Shown here: piece by piece, positions 33,862 through 43,544 of the stretch
Numbering within the stretch: position 1 is the stretch's first letter
Layout of the letters: each line of letters begins with the position of its first letter
Position numbers and translations under genes: made by a program
The notes under the pieces: model-generated
What the model was told of the DNA's origin: nothing
The model's input: only the letters and a program-made list of their open reading frames with translations
Database searches by the model: none
Source of the DNA: a virus
Direction: 5' to 3' (one strand)
IMG/VR virus record: IMGVR_UViG_3300033571_019537
Span: 1 to 64,000 of that record
Length of the DNA stretch: 64,000 nucleotides

Positions 33862-35897
33862 TAAAAATCAATTCCTAATTCTATTATTACTGTTTTTGCA
33901 TTATGTTTCTCGATAGGTGAAGATAATTTACCTATACCAACTAATTTTTTATCTGTATCATAAATACCAATATCTGTAATATGTATGTTTTGATTTCCAT
34001 TAACAAATGTTGGATTTATTGATTGGTTAAATTCATTAGGTTTTAAATTAAAAATAAAATTTGTTTTATATGTAGTTGCCTCAATTTTAGTGTCAACATT
34101 ACCAAATAAAAATCTTTCATCACCAAATTGTAATTTGTTTGGTTGATTTGTTAATGGTAAACCACTTAAAAAATTATTAATGTTATAGGTTGTTGCACCT
34201 GTATAAGTATTATAATCAATTATAAATGTTGAATTTTCTATTTCAATAGGGTCTAAATTATCACTTCCAGAAAATTTTAATGAATTATCTGTAAAATTAA
34301 TTATTTTCCAATTTTGTGGGTTTGGTCTATCACCAATATTTACTTTTTGACAAATAACATAAAAATTATTCGCCTGAAAACCACTACCATCTGAACCATC
34401 AGTCATATAAGGAAAAGTGGATTCATTTACTGCATCAAAATAACAAACAACATTAACTGGTGAAGAAACACCAACTTTATTTATACTTGAATAATACTGA
34501 CAATGTATTCCATTTGTAAAACCAGAATTTGTTGTGAATAAATAAGAAACCCATAATTCTTCATAAGGTTGTAAAAGTGATGTTTGTGATGTTGTTTCTA
34601 AATTTAATTTAATTTGTGGTAACGTATGAGAACGATTAGATTTATAAGATAAAACTGTAACCAATTCCTCATCTTCTATTGTACATATTTTTAAATCAGG
34701 AAAAATTTTACCAACAACATTTCCAAACCAATCTACTAAATCATAATATCTTAAAGAATAGTTTGTATTACCTGTAAAAGTTAATGTTTTTTCTACTGTA
34801 TCACCAGTAAAAGACATACCTAATCTATTACCTGTGGTAGAACCACTAAATTCTCTTTTATGCCACATAATGTGTGGTAATGAAAGAACAAAGGTATTGT
34901 CATTGAATCTTTCACCATAAACATTATTAATATTATTGTTTGTATAATGGATTATTGCAATAGATTTTTGATTACTATTTTGTGATGTATAATCTAAAAG
35001 TTCTTTTGAACCTAAATATTGTTGTGACCCATAATCATTAATATCTTCATTAGTTAATTCTATTCCTGCCAAATTTTCTGAAAAAGGAATATTTAAATTC
35101 CAAACTGACACATCATCAACTGATAAATCACAAGTACCATCAAAAATTAAAGTAGAATTATTCCAATAAGGTATAGTAGAACCACTTCCATAAAAATTTG
35201 TTATAGATTCACCACCTGGAAAAAAAACAAAATAAGTTTCACCTGTTAAAGATGGATATAAAGAAAAATCAGGTAATTCCCTATCAACTTCAATAGAAAG
35301 TGTACCACCACTTAATGTACCTGATAAAGATTCAATTTTGTAAAATAAAAATGTTTCTGGTTTTGTTTGAATTAATTGTGTTCTAATTATTGGATTATTA
35401 GGGTGAGTATATGCAATTAAAACAATATCACCTACTTCTGGTTCTTCGGTTAAAGAACCAATTGTATTAACAATATTAGAAACTATTGTACCACCTGTAA
35501 ATTCACTATTTAAGGCAAAACCTATATTTATATAGTATTTTTCTGGATTAGTTAAAATTGCTGATAAATTATCCGTTGTTCCTGTAAAAAAACCTCTTGT
35601 TTCTGCTTGATTTATCACTTTTTGTTCAAAAGATTGTAAATTATTTAGTGTTTGATAAAAATCTACATCAGTAGTTAATCTTATAAGTGGATATTTTATA
35701 TCTTGATTATTATCTTTTGGTCTTAAAATATTAAAAGTAGATAAATCAAATGTGTTTTCTAACGTTTGATAATCCATTTCTGAATCACCTAAACCCCAAA
35801 AACTAAAATTTAGTTTACCTAAACTTAATTGTTTTCTTCCGTAATCAGTTAATTTTGCATTTATAAATGCAGAAGATTCTTTTATTATGTAAGACAT
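33861..35897 (-). CDS. Large virion appendage protein
   Basis: 678 residues. N-terminal LTDYGRKQLSLGKLNFSF plus GLGDSEMDYQ domain, a long Thr/Gly/Asn beta-rich middle (many TGxT repeats such as TGNTNYSLRYYD), and the C-terminal DIGIYDTDKKLVGIGK domain shared with 30888-31940. No catalytic motif. Likely a baseplate-attached fibre or tail-surface protein. A TATTTATAAATA stretch lies 10 nt before its ATG. Confidence 0.7.
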   Translation of the reverse strand: MSYIIKESSAFINAKLTDYGRKQLSLGKLNFSFWGLGDSEMDYQTLENTFDLSTFNILRPKDNNQDIKYPLIRLTTDVDFYQTLNNLQSFEQKVINQAETRGFFTGTTDNLSAILTNPEKYYINIGFALNSEFTGGTIVSNIVNTIGSLTEEPEVGDIVLIAYTHPNNPIIRTQLIQTKPETFLFYKIESLSGTLSGGTLSIEVDRELPDFSLYPSLTGETYFVFFPGGESITNFYGSGSTIPYWNNSTLIFDGTCDLSVDDVSVWNLNIPFSENLAGIELTNEDINDYGSQQYLGSKELLDYTSQNSNQKSIAIIHYTNNNINNVYGERFNDNTFVLSLPHIMWHKREFSGSTTGNRLGMSFTGDTVEKTLTFTGNTNYSLRYYDLVDWFGNVVGKIFPDLKICTIEDEELVTVLSYKSNRSHTLPQIKLNLETTSQTSLLQPYEELWVSYLFTTNSGFTNGIHCQYYSSINKVGVSSPVNVVCYFDAVNESTFPYMTDGSDGSGFQANNFYVICQKVNIGDRPNPQNWKIINFTDNSLKFSGSDNLDPIEIENSTFIIDYNTYTGATTYNINNFLSGLPLTNQPNKLQFGDERFLFGNVDTKIEATTYKTNFIFNLKPNEFNQSINPTFVNGNQNIHITDIGIYDTDKKLVGIGKLSSPIEKHNAKTVIIELGIDF

Positions 35898-35924
35898 TGT
35901 TAATTTTTATTTATAAATATATGG

Positions 35925-37343
35925 TTAGTAACTTTCAATAGAATTATCACCTGGTTTAAAAGAAATTATATTACTATAAGAATAAGGTTGAATTAAAAAT
36001 TCAACAAAATTTATATTTTTAGTATTTTTAATTCTTGCTAAATATGTATTTCCCACTTGTAGTGGTGAAAATGTTAAAAAATATTCATAAGTATTATTTT
36101 TTTCAGTAATGTATTCACCATTAAAAGTATAATCTGTTGTTGCAGAAAATATTGGATTTAAAAAATTAGTATCAGTAAAATCAGTAACTTCTAATAAAAA
36201 TTCACCATTTTCTTGTTCTATTGTACATTGGAAATTTATAGTTACTGCTGATGAATATATGTTACCTACATCACCATCACTTTCATAAATTGCAATTAAA
36301 GTATCACCAACTTCAATAGAAAATTCATGAAAAATTAATATTTTGGAATTTGTTAATGATTGATAAAAATCAATACCTTCATTTAATTTCAAACCATTAA
36401 TTATCAAAGTTATTTCACCATTTGGTATATTTTCTAATAAAAATTCATATTTTGTTGTTCCTGTGTTTAAAACAACCCTATCAGTTAAATCAGAAACATA
36501 AAAAGAATCAACTATAAAGTTTGGTTGATTATCATCTGCAATGTATTGTATCGTTATTATATCATTTGTTTGTGTTAAACCTGATTTTATTATAATTTTA
36601 TTAAGTTCATTGGTATATTCAACTTCACCTATAATTTCTTCACCCCATAATAAAGATAAACCATTTAAATTTAAATTTATTATTTTTGATGGTACTTTAG
36701 ATAAATAAAATTCTGTTTGTCCACTAACAACTACTTCTAAAGTTTCATTATTATAAGTTCCTTCAAAAAATTTAACTTCACCAATATTATTTAATTGAAT
36801 AGGTGGGTTATTATAAAATGCAAAATATCCTGAATAATTGTTAGAATAATTTATATATTCTTTATTAGGTAATTCAAACTCTTTTGTATTATATGTTTGT
36901 GTTAAACCATAAGGTTCAGTTGTTCCTGAAAATATATAATAAGTGTTTATTATATATTGGGAATCAGGAATATATTCTAAATTTTCTATACTGATAGTAT
37001 CATTATAAGTATAACCAGTAAAGTCTGTTTTTTCTATTTCTTTATTGTAAATATTTTTTGTAAATCCTGTTGTTGAATCTTCCCACTTATAAATATTATA
37101 ACCAAAGGTTTGAATTTTATCAAAAGATTGTGTATTACCTGTAACATTAAAAACTAAATTAATTTCATTATCTGTTATGTTGTATATTCCTAATGATGTT
37201 ATTGTTAATCCTGATGAAATTTTTGTTGTACCATTAATATCTAAATCAGGATAAACAAAAGTTTCAAAATCTGAATTAAGATTCAAATTTGTCATAATTG
37301 TGTTAAAAACACAATTTTCATTACTATAATTAAATTTTTCCAT
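35925..37343 (-). CDS. Virion beta-sandwich appendage protein
   Basis: 472 residues from ATG 37343 (MEKFNYSNEN); the longer form uses TTG. Repeated Ig-like beta units with TNDIITIQYIAD and VGDTLIAIYESDG; the pairs '[LI]xLNGLxLxxGxD' occur twice (IINLNLNGLSLLWGEE, ITLIINGLKLNEGID), showing internal duplication. Fibre or decoration role likely. Confidence 0.65.
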   Translation of the reverse strand: MEKFNYSNENCVFNTIMTNLNLNSDFETFVYPDLDINGTTKISSGLTITSLGIYNITDNEINLVFNVTGNTQSFDKIQTFGYNIYKWEDSTTGFTKNIYNKEIEKTDFTGYTYNDTISIENLEYIPDSQYIINTYYIFSGTTEPYGLTQTYNTKEFELPNKEYINYSNNYSGYFAFYNNPPIQLNNIGEVKFFEGTYNNETLEVVVSGQTEFYLSKVPSKIINLNLNGLSLLWGEEIIGEVEYTNELNKIIIKSGLTQTNDIITIQYIADDNQPNFIVDSFYVSDLTDRVVLNTGTTKYEFLLENIPNGEITLIINGLKLNEGIDFYQSLTNSKILIFHEFSIEVGDTLIAIYESDGDVGNIYSSAVTINFQCTIEQENGEFLLEVTDFTDTNFLNPIFSATTDYTFNGEYITEKNNTYEYFLTFSPLQVGNTYLARIKNTKNINFVEFLIQPYSYSNIISFKPGDNSIESY

Positions 37344-37989
37344 TATAATATACTGTATCAAATTTTAAAGTTGATTCACCGTTTTTGGTTATTTCTGCAT
37401 TAAATTTAAAAATAACATAATCACCATGAGGTTTAAAACCTATAAAATCTTTAATTAAAAATTCCCAAATTTTATTATTTTCCTCATATTGAGTAATTGT
37501 TAGTTTATCTAAATTAGAAATAGAATTATATTCACTTTTTGAATCAACATAAAATTCCAAAACTTTTAAATCACCATAACCTTTTTTTACATGAACATAT
37601 TCAGTTAAATAATATAATTCATTATCACATTTTAAAGAATATTCAAAATCATCAGGTGTGTCTTTTAACTTTTGTATTTGTTTTATTGCATAAATTGATT
37701 CATTTATTACTTTTTTATTATTTGTAAAAATATTTTCTATTTCTAAACCATCAGATTTATCACCTTTAAGTAACATTTTTTGATTTAATTTTTCTTTATC
37801 TCTATTTCTTACAAATTGGTCTGCCTTTTCAAGTATTTGGTGAAATCTTTGTTTATCTATTAATTTTAATTCGTGTTTTTGATATTCTTTTTTGATGTTT
37901 AAATCATCTTCTAAAATATCACGAACCATTTGTTTTTCTGTCTTAGATAATGACATCATAGTTGCCAAAAATAAATCTTTTAGTGCCAT
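37330..37989 (-). CDS. Virion-cluster protein with N-terminal helical domain
   Basis: 219 residues. Residues 1-115 are helical and charged (LSKTEKQMVRDILEDDL, QKHELKLIDKQRFHQILEKAD); the rest is a beta domain (YYLTEYVHVKKG, LKVLEFYVDSKS). First gene of the minus-strand structural run from 38 to 31 kb. Could anchor the following fibre proteins; no family recognised. Confidence 0.6.
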   Translation of the reverse strand: MALKDLFLATMMSLSKTEKQMVRDILEDDLNIKKEYQKHELKLIDKQRFHQILEKADQFVRNRDKEKLNQKMLLKGDKSDGLEIENIFTNNKKVINESIYAIKQIQKLKDTPDDFEYSLKCDNELYYLTEYVHVKKGYGDLKVLEFYVDSKSEYNSISNLDKLTITQYEENNKIWEFLIKDFIGFKPHGDYVIFKFNAEITKNGESTLKFDTVYYNGKI

Positions 37990-38044
37990 ATATAAATAAA
38001 ATTTATTATAAATATAAATACTTAAAAACCAAATTAAAGTAAAA

Positions 38045-38080
38045 TTGCATTAAAAAATAAATTTTTTATTTCTATTTTTA
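38045..38080 (+). promoter_or_regulatory. TTGCA-type promoter for the 38097 gene
   Basis: TTGCA (38045-38049), TATTTTTA (38073-38080), 28 nt apart T to T, 17 nt to ATG 38097. Differs from the consensus only in the last base of the -7 box. Confidence 0.45.
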
Positions 38081-38096
38081 CTGAAAAAATAATTTT

Positions 38097-38651
38097 ATGG
38101 AAGAACTTACAAAAGAACAAATTGAGGAATTATGGAAAGAAATTCATTATAGAATAAAACAAGGTCTATATCTACAAGATTATCTTTTTAATTTATTAAA
38201 AATAGAAAATAATAAAAAATTAATAAAATTATATTTTAAAAATCTTTTAAAAGATAATTACGTACCTAACATCTCTTTTGAACAATGGTCTTTACTACCT
38301 AATAAAATAAAAATTAAATATACAAGAACAAGAATAGAAAAACATTATAATTTATCTAATTGGGAATATGATTTTATTTCAACTAAATTAAAAAAACGAT
38401 ATGTTAATATTAAAAGTAGATTTTCAAATAATCTTTTATCTGATGACCAATTCAATCTACTTAAAAAAGTAGATAAATTATCTTATATCAAAAATAGAAT
38501 TGATGATAGGTATCATTTAACGGAATATCAATTTAAATATTACCTAAACCTATTTCCAGATGAATTAAAAATAATACAAATTAAAAATTTAATACCAGAT
38601 TATATACTTAAAAATATAGAAATAGAATTAAAAAAAACATTAAATACTTAA
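38097..38651 (+). CDS. Helical repeat protein (LSDxxFxxLxxxLKxxYI repeats)
   Basis: 184 residues built of about four ~28-residue units: ISFEQWSLLPNKIKIKYTRTRI, LSNWEYDFISTKLKKRYVNIKS, LSDDQFNLLKKVDKLSYIKNRI and LTEYQFKYYLNLFPDELK (each partly quoted). The same unit occurs after LKSRA motifs in the products at 39417, 47292 and 63051. Possibly a binding scaffold, similar in style to short alpha-repeat proteins. Here it stands alone under an early/middle-type promoter among late genes. Confidence 0.6.
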   Translation: MEELTKEQIEELWKEIHYRIKQGLYLQDYLFNLLKIENNKKLIKLYFKNLLKDNYVPNISFEQWSLLPNKIKIKYTRTRIEKHYNLSNWEYDFISTKLKKRYVNIKSRFSNNLLSDDQFNLLKKVDKLSYIKNRIDDRYHLTEYQFKYYLNLFPDELKIIQIKNLIPDYILKNIEIELKKTLNT

Positions 38652-38683
38652 ATTCGTGAAAATATAGAGATAAAAATAAAATC

Positions 38684-39061
38684 TTAAAGTTTCACAACAA
38701 TAACATCTGATTGTCTAAATACATCTTCTGTTACACTATATTTTATTTCTATTTCTACTGCATATTCATTAGTAGAATCTTCTTCAACTGTTATTTCATC
38801 AATATTCAAATTAGGAATCCACTTACTAATATCATCATTTAATTGACGTTTAATATCATTTCTTGTAAAATTATCTTGTTGCTCAAAGATATATTTTTTT
38901 AAGTTTGTTCCAAATTCTGGCAAATACCATCTTTCACCTTTTTCAGTCATAATAAGATGAATTAAATTACTTCTTATTGCTTCAATAGAAGTTTTATTTA
39001 ATTTTAAAAAACTACCTTCTTCTGCATCCCTAAAAGGGAATTTAATATTAATACCTTTCAT
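38684..39061 (-). CDS. gp25-like baseplate wedge protein
   Basis: 125 residues, the usual size of the T4 gp25/GPW family. AIRSNLIHLIMTEKGERWYLPEFGTN (I..nl..li.T..GeR.m.PeFG) and KKYIFEQ are the family signature; the C-terminal strand VEIEIKYSV follows. gp25 joins baseplate wedges and starts sheath assembly, so the phage is a contractile-tailed myovirus. Flanked by modular and baseplate genes in the opposite orientation. Confidence 0.9.
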   Translation of the reverse strand: MKGINIKFPFRDAEEGSFLKLNKTSIEAIRSNLIHLIMTEKGERWYLPEFGTNLKKYIFEQQDNFTRNDIKRQLNDDISKWIPNLNIDEITVEEDSTNEYAVEIEIKYSVTEDVFRQSDVIVVKL

Positions 39062-39106
39062 AATAATAAATATTATTTTAATATATTTATTTTGAAAATT
39101 TATAAC

Positions 39107-39412
39107 ATGAAGGATTTATTTTCTCAAATAGAAGATGGGGAATACAAAAAAATGACTGAACAAGTATGGAAAAAAGTTAATCAAACCTTTATTGTTGATG
39201 ATACTGGTGATGATAATATGAAACATTATAAATGGTTAAAACTAAAACTAAATAAAGGTGATGATGAATTATTAAAAATAATGAATAAAGATAAAATAAA
39301 AGAATACACTAATTTTTATAATGAATTTCAGGAAAAATACCACTCTTCTTTAGAATATTTTTGTATTATTGACTATCGTGAAGGAATAGTTTATGTAATA
39401 AGATATTTATGA
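39107..39412 (+). CDS. Hypothetical small protein
   Basis: 101 residues from ATG 39107 (an upstream TTG gives five more). MKDLFSQIEDGEYKKMTEQV, then WLKLKLNKGDDELLKI and a C-terminal IIDYREGIVYVIRYL strand. 4 nt separate its stop from the modular gene. Function unknown. Confidence 0.5.
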   Translation: MKDLFSQIEDGEYKKMTEQVWKKVNQTFIVDDTGDDNMKHYKWLKLKLNKGDDELLKIMNKDKIKEYTNFYNEFQEKYHSSLEYFCIIDYREGIVYVIRYL

Positions 39413-39416
39413 TTAA

Positions 39417-40946
39417 ATGGGTAAAAATTTCTTAAAATCACTTACAGTAGAAAATGGGATGGTGAAATTATATCACTATTCTGATAAAAAAATTGATTCT
39501 GGATTTATTCAAGTAAATAAACCCTATAATATTCATTCAAAAAATGAATTTAGGATTTGGGGTAAATCGAGAAGTTTTTTTTATTGTAATGAAGATGGTT
39601 ATAAATTTGATAAAGGTGTTAATACAAATTACCTTTATATTTGTTATATACCCATTAATGACATTTATCCTATCAATGATAACCCCTATAAATATAAAAA
39701 ATTGGATGATGATTATAATTCATTTGATTCTTATTTTAAACAATCTTGGGATGATGGATTTACTGCATGGGGTTACTTTTTAGGTGGTAATAAAAATGCA
39801 CCTATAATTATTTCTTTTATTGATTTACCAATTTCTGAATCTTTTAAAATATCCAAAGGTGGACTAAGAATTCCTATGGATGAAACAGAATTGGATTATG
39901 TAATAGGGGATATTTTAATTGGTGAAGAAAAATATTTTGTTATTCAAAAAGGTGGTTATCCAACAACACTTCTTAATTGTTATTTAAGTGATGAAAAAAA
40001 TATTAAGAAGGTAATGAAAGGTTATCAAAAAACCTTAGAAGTCTATATGTGGGATGATTTATCATTAAAAGAAGAATTTATTGGTGATTATATAAAAGAT
40101 TTAAAGAAATCTAAATTATGGATAAAAAGATTAAGTGAAAGTTTAAGTGATAAGATTAAATCCAGAGCAAATGACCAGGAAAAACAAGCAATAGAATATT
40201 ATACAAAGAAAATTGAGGAAGGTGAATGGGATATTCCAGATAATATTTTTGATAAATTACCAGATAATATTAAATTAAAATATGTTGAAAACATTATCAA
40301 TCGTAAAGTTGGTTTTGGTTTAACAAAAGAAAAATTTAATTCTTTATCAAATGATTTAAAATTAAAATACATTAAATATATAATTGAAAACCAACATAAA
40401 GGTTCAGTTTTATCAGATGAAGAATTTGATTTTGCCCCAGATGAATTAAAATTAAAATATATTAAAATTAGACTTGATGAAATGGGTCTTGGTATATCAA
40501 ATTATAAAATGACATGGTATATTGAAAATAGAAATATAAATGAAGTATTAAATTTAAAATCTCGTGCAAAAGAACAGGAAAAACAAAAGGAAGAATATAT
40601 TAAAACCATTATTTCAAAAGGAATTGAAAATATTAATGCAAAAGACATAAAAACATTTTTTAATTTTGAGAAATTAGATATAATTTGGAAAAAAGTTATT
40701 GAAGATTTGGGTGTTTTACGTAATTATTGGGATTATAAAATAACTGATAGTTTTTTAAAATTTACTCATGGTAATACAGAAGTTGTAGTTATAGTAGTGC
40801 CAACTTTTGGATTATTTAAAATAATGATAATAGGTAAAGGTCATTTTAATAAAGGTTTTAAAAAATCAGAATTTGCAACAAATTATAAAACATTAATAGA
40901 AACATTAACTGAAATTCTAAAAGAGGGTGATATAACAAATGAGTAA
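39417..40946 (+). CDS. Modular protein: ART-like N-terminal domain, KYI repeats and LKSRA module
   Basis: 509 residues. Residues 15-170 look ART-like: MVKLYHYSDKKI (Tyr-His at 19-20), RSFFYCNED, IISFIDLPIS, DYVIGDIL. IKSRANDQEKQ starts near residue 247, after KRLSE (L-x-E). Next come KYI-type helical repeats (LPDNIKLKYVENII, LSNDLKLKYIKYII, APDELKLKYIKIRL). A second LNLKSRAKEQEKQ at 378 follows NRNINE (I-x-E) and leads into a ~110-residue alpha/beta module. Overlaps the baseplate gene by 8 nt. Inference: capsid-delivered polyprotein. Enzymatic activity of the N-terminal domain is unproven; it lacks an obvious GLxP segment. Confidence 0.6.
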   Translation: MGKNFLKSLTVENGMVKLYHYSDKKIDSGFIQVNKPYNIHSKNEFRIWGKSRSFFYCNEDGYKFDKGVNTNYLYICYIPINDIYPINDNPYKYKKLDDDYNSFDSYFKQSWDDGFTAWGYFLGGNKNAPIIISFIDLPISESFKISKGGLRIPMDETELDYVIGDILIGEEKYFVIQKGGYPTTLLNCYLSDEKNIKKVMKGYQKTLEVYMWDDLSLKEEFIGDYIKDLKKSKLWIKRLSESLSDKIKSRANDQEKQAIEYYTKKIEEGEWDIPDNIFDKLPDNIKLKYVENIINRKVGFGLTKEKFNSLSNDLKLKYIKYIIENQHKGSVLSDEEFDFAPDELKLKYIKIRLDEMGLGISNYKMTWYIENRNINEVLNLKSRAKEQEKQKEEYIKTIISKGIENINAKDIKTFFNFEKLDIIWKKVIEDLGVLRNYWDYKITDSFLKFTHGNTEVVVIVVPTFGLFKIMIIGKGHFNKGFKKSEFATNYKTLIETLTEILKEGDITNE

Positions 40947-43506
40947 TAAAAAAGTCATACCAAAGTCCTTAACGGATGCATATAATAAAAGTGATTTTTC
41001 ACCAAACTTAGTTGGTTTGCAAATAACCAATGGTAGTTCACTTTTTACATTTGGTAACTTTGAAATTACATCAAATTTAGAAGAAAGATTTGTTAAAAAT
41101 TATACTTTAGGAAGTTTTTCTAATCCTATAACAGTAGAAACAATTAATTTAGAAAGTAATTCAGAAAACATAGAATCAAACAATATTAAGATATTTTTAA
41201 ATTATGATAGAAAAAATTTAAAAAACTATGCATATTTTGGTTCTTTAAAAGAATTTATAAGAGTTGAAATAGAAGATATTATTGAAAAATTTCCATCATC
41301 TTTAGTTGTTTCATCACTTATTGATGGTCAAGTTAAAATTACAGTATTAAATAATGTTTATGATTCTTTAACAAACAAATCAACTTTTAATGTTCCAGTA
41401 TCTTCTTTTGTTAATAATTTTGAAATGTCTTATACGGAAGAAGATGTTTTAATTAATTCTTTTTCACCAACAAATGATTTAAGAAACATTTCTGCAAATT
41501 TTTTGAATTACGAAATTTCTTTCCCACCTTTTGAATCTGGTTATAAAATATTGGAATTTACTGGTTCTACTACTGTTAGTACTGGATTTTTAACAATAGT
41601 TTGTGAAGGAAATCCTTTTAGTGGTAATACTTCACTTTCTATAACTTATCATATAAAACCTATCCAAAATGTAATTGATAATTTTTTTAATTCTATTTCT
41701 TATTTTCAATCTTATTTATTAAATAGGGATACTACACCAAAATATACTGCAACTTTTTCAGTAATAGAAGAAGATAGTAATGGAATTACCAGTTTTACAG
41801 AACAAAGTTTCACATTTCCCACATCAGATGGTTATAATATTGATATTAACACCAGTCTATATCAATTGTATTTAAATGATTTAAATAATCTTGCATTAAC
41901 TTATGACCAATATAAAACTGATTTAGTTTCAAGATTTTTAACCACATCAGTTTTAAAGGAATTTGATACACCAAATTTAAAATTTGATAAAATGTTAAAA
42001 GTTTATGGAAGGGAATTGGATGAAATAAAATTATTTATTGATTCTATTGCATTTTCATCAACAATACAATACAATAGGGAATTAGAAAATTTACCAGACC
42101 AATTAGTTAAAAATTTTGCAAAAGTTTTAGGTTTTGATGTTTTACAATCAATTAACGAAAATGATTTATTAAAATTCTTTGTTTCAACAGGGGATTCACC
42201 CATTTATGGTAACAATAAAACTTTTTTAACTCCATCAGAAATGGACATTGAACTTTGGAGAAGAATTATTTTAAATTCTTCATTTTTATGGAAAGGAAAA
42301 GGAACAAGAAAAGTTTTAGAATTTTTGTTTAGATTTATCGGTGCACCAGATTGTTTAGTTGATTTTAATGAACATGTTTACACAGTAGATAATATTGTAG
42401 ATTATGACCAATTAAAATTAAATTTAATTAATTTATCAGGATTATCAATTAATATGTCTGATTACCCAATTTCCGAAGAAGGTTTTCCTAATAAACTACC
42501 CAATACTTTTGATTATTATTTTCAAATGAATGGTGGTTGGTTTGAAGAAAATGTTTACCATGAAGGTTCTTATGATTTTGGTCAAAAATATATGGATAAA
42601 TTTCGTGATATTGGTTTTATTTTAAATTTAACAGAAGATAATAAAAAATCTTGGGTTTATACAGGTAATACAACCAATAGAAATTATAATTTAGAATTAA
42701 GGGAAACCAATTATAATGAAAAAAGAAGTGAATTAATAATAAATACAAAGGAAGTAACATTATTTTTAGACCCAGCAAAGGCAATAGAATGTGATGTATT
42801 TAATTTTTATAAAACCAATTATCCACTTTGCGATATTTCAAAGTATCCTACCTATGGTTATGATAAATCAATATCTGCAATGACTTTTTCAGAATTCATT
42901 AAATTAAGTTATGAAAGATTTATTGATGCAAGAACAAGAAAAACAGTATCTTATTACCCAACATTAAGAATGATTTATGAAGATTATTTAAATTCTTTAG
43001 AAAAGTGTGGAATTGATTCAAAAGGTTTAACATATCAAATAATGATGAATCAATATATTAATTTAATTGATTCCTATTGGTTTGGTTTAATACAACAATT
43101 TATTCCTGCAACTACAATATGGAAAGGTGGTGAAAAATATAGAAATACCTTATTTGATAGACAAAAATTTCAATATAAAAAAGGTATTGATTATGGTTCT
43201 GAATTTAAAAATGAACAACCACCACATTTAGAAACAGAACTTTCTACATTACAAATTGATTCTAAAGTAGTTTTACCACAAGTAGGTAAAATTAATGGAT
43301 TACTTACAACATGTGGATTTTGGCAATCAGGAAATTCAATTATTATGAACGATAATTGTGAATTGAGTGTTGAAAGGGTTATTTTAAATAACCAAAATTC
43401 TGGTTTGGTTGCATCACAAGTTTTGTTTCAAAACAGACCAAATAATATCACTTTAATCACTCCATTAACTTTTTCTGGAGTATTCTTAAACCCAAATTTT
43501 TTCTAA
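40939..43506 (+). CDS. Baseplate/tail protein with gpI-like region
   Basis: 855 residues. N-terminal half is beta-rich (tail-attached domains). The middle has DTPNLKFDKMLKVYGRELDE, LPDQLVKNFAKVLGFDVL and MDIELWRRIILNSSFLWKGKGTRKVLEF with FRFIGAPD, the layout of P2 gpI/tail protein I and T4 baseplate-periphery proteins ('gTr.siefll.l.Gap'). QQFIPATTIWKGGEKYRN near residue 745 is also typical. It should join fibres or wedges to the baseplate. Starts inside the end of the preceding modular gene. Confidence 0.7.
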   Translation: MSNKKVIPKSLTDAYNKSDFSPNLVGLQITNGSSLFTFGNFEITSNLEERFVKNYTLGSFSNPITVETINLESNSENIESNNIKIFLNYDRKNLKNYAYFGSLKEFIRVEIEDIIEKFPSSLVVSSLIDGQVKITVLNNVYDSLTNKSTFNVPVSSFVNNFEMSYTEEDVLINSFSPTNDLRNISANFLNYEISFPPFESGYKILEFTGSTTVSTGFLTIVCEGNPFSGNTSLSITYHIKPIQNVIDNFFNSISYFQSYLLNRDTTPKYTATFSVIEEDSNGITSFTEQSFTFPTSDGYNIDINTSLYQLYLNDLNNLALTYDQYKTDLVSRFLTTSVLKEFDTPNLKFDKMLKVYGRELDEIKLFIDSIAFSSTIQYNRELENLPDQLVKNFAKVLGFDVLQSINENDLLKFFVSTGDSPIYGNNKTFLTPSEMDIELWRRIILNSSFLWKGKGTRKVLEFLFRFIGAPDCLVDFNEHVYTVDNIVDYDQLKLNLINLSGLSINMSDYPISEEGFPNKLPNTFDYYFQMNGGWFEENVYHEGSYDFGQKYMDKFRDIGFILNLTEDNKKSWVYTGNTTNRNYNLELRETNYNEKRSELIINTKEVTLFLDPAKAIECDVFNFYKTNYPLCDISKYPTYGYDKSISAMTFSEFIKLSYERFIDARTRKTVSYYPTLRMIYEDYLNSLEKCGIDSKGLTYQIMMNQYINLIDSYWFGLIQQFIPATTIWKGGEKYRNTLFDRQKFQYKKGIDYGSEFKNEQPPHLETELSTLQIDSKVVLPQVGKINGLLTTCGFWQSGNSIIMNDNCELSVERVILNNQNSGLVASQVLFQNRPNNITLITPLTFSGVFLNPNFF

Positions 43507-43507
43507 A

Positions 43508-43539
43508 TTTGATTAATTCATTTTTTTTTCTTAAATTTA
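43508..43539 (+). promoter_or_regulatory. Bacteroidota-type promoter for 43545 operon
   Basis: TTTG (43508-43511), 20 nt, TAAATTTA (43532-43539), 5 nt to ATG 43545. Starts directly at the stop of the baseplate gene, so the accessory genes downstream could be expressed independently of the late transcript. Confidence 0.4.
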
Positions 43540-43544
43540 AGATT

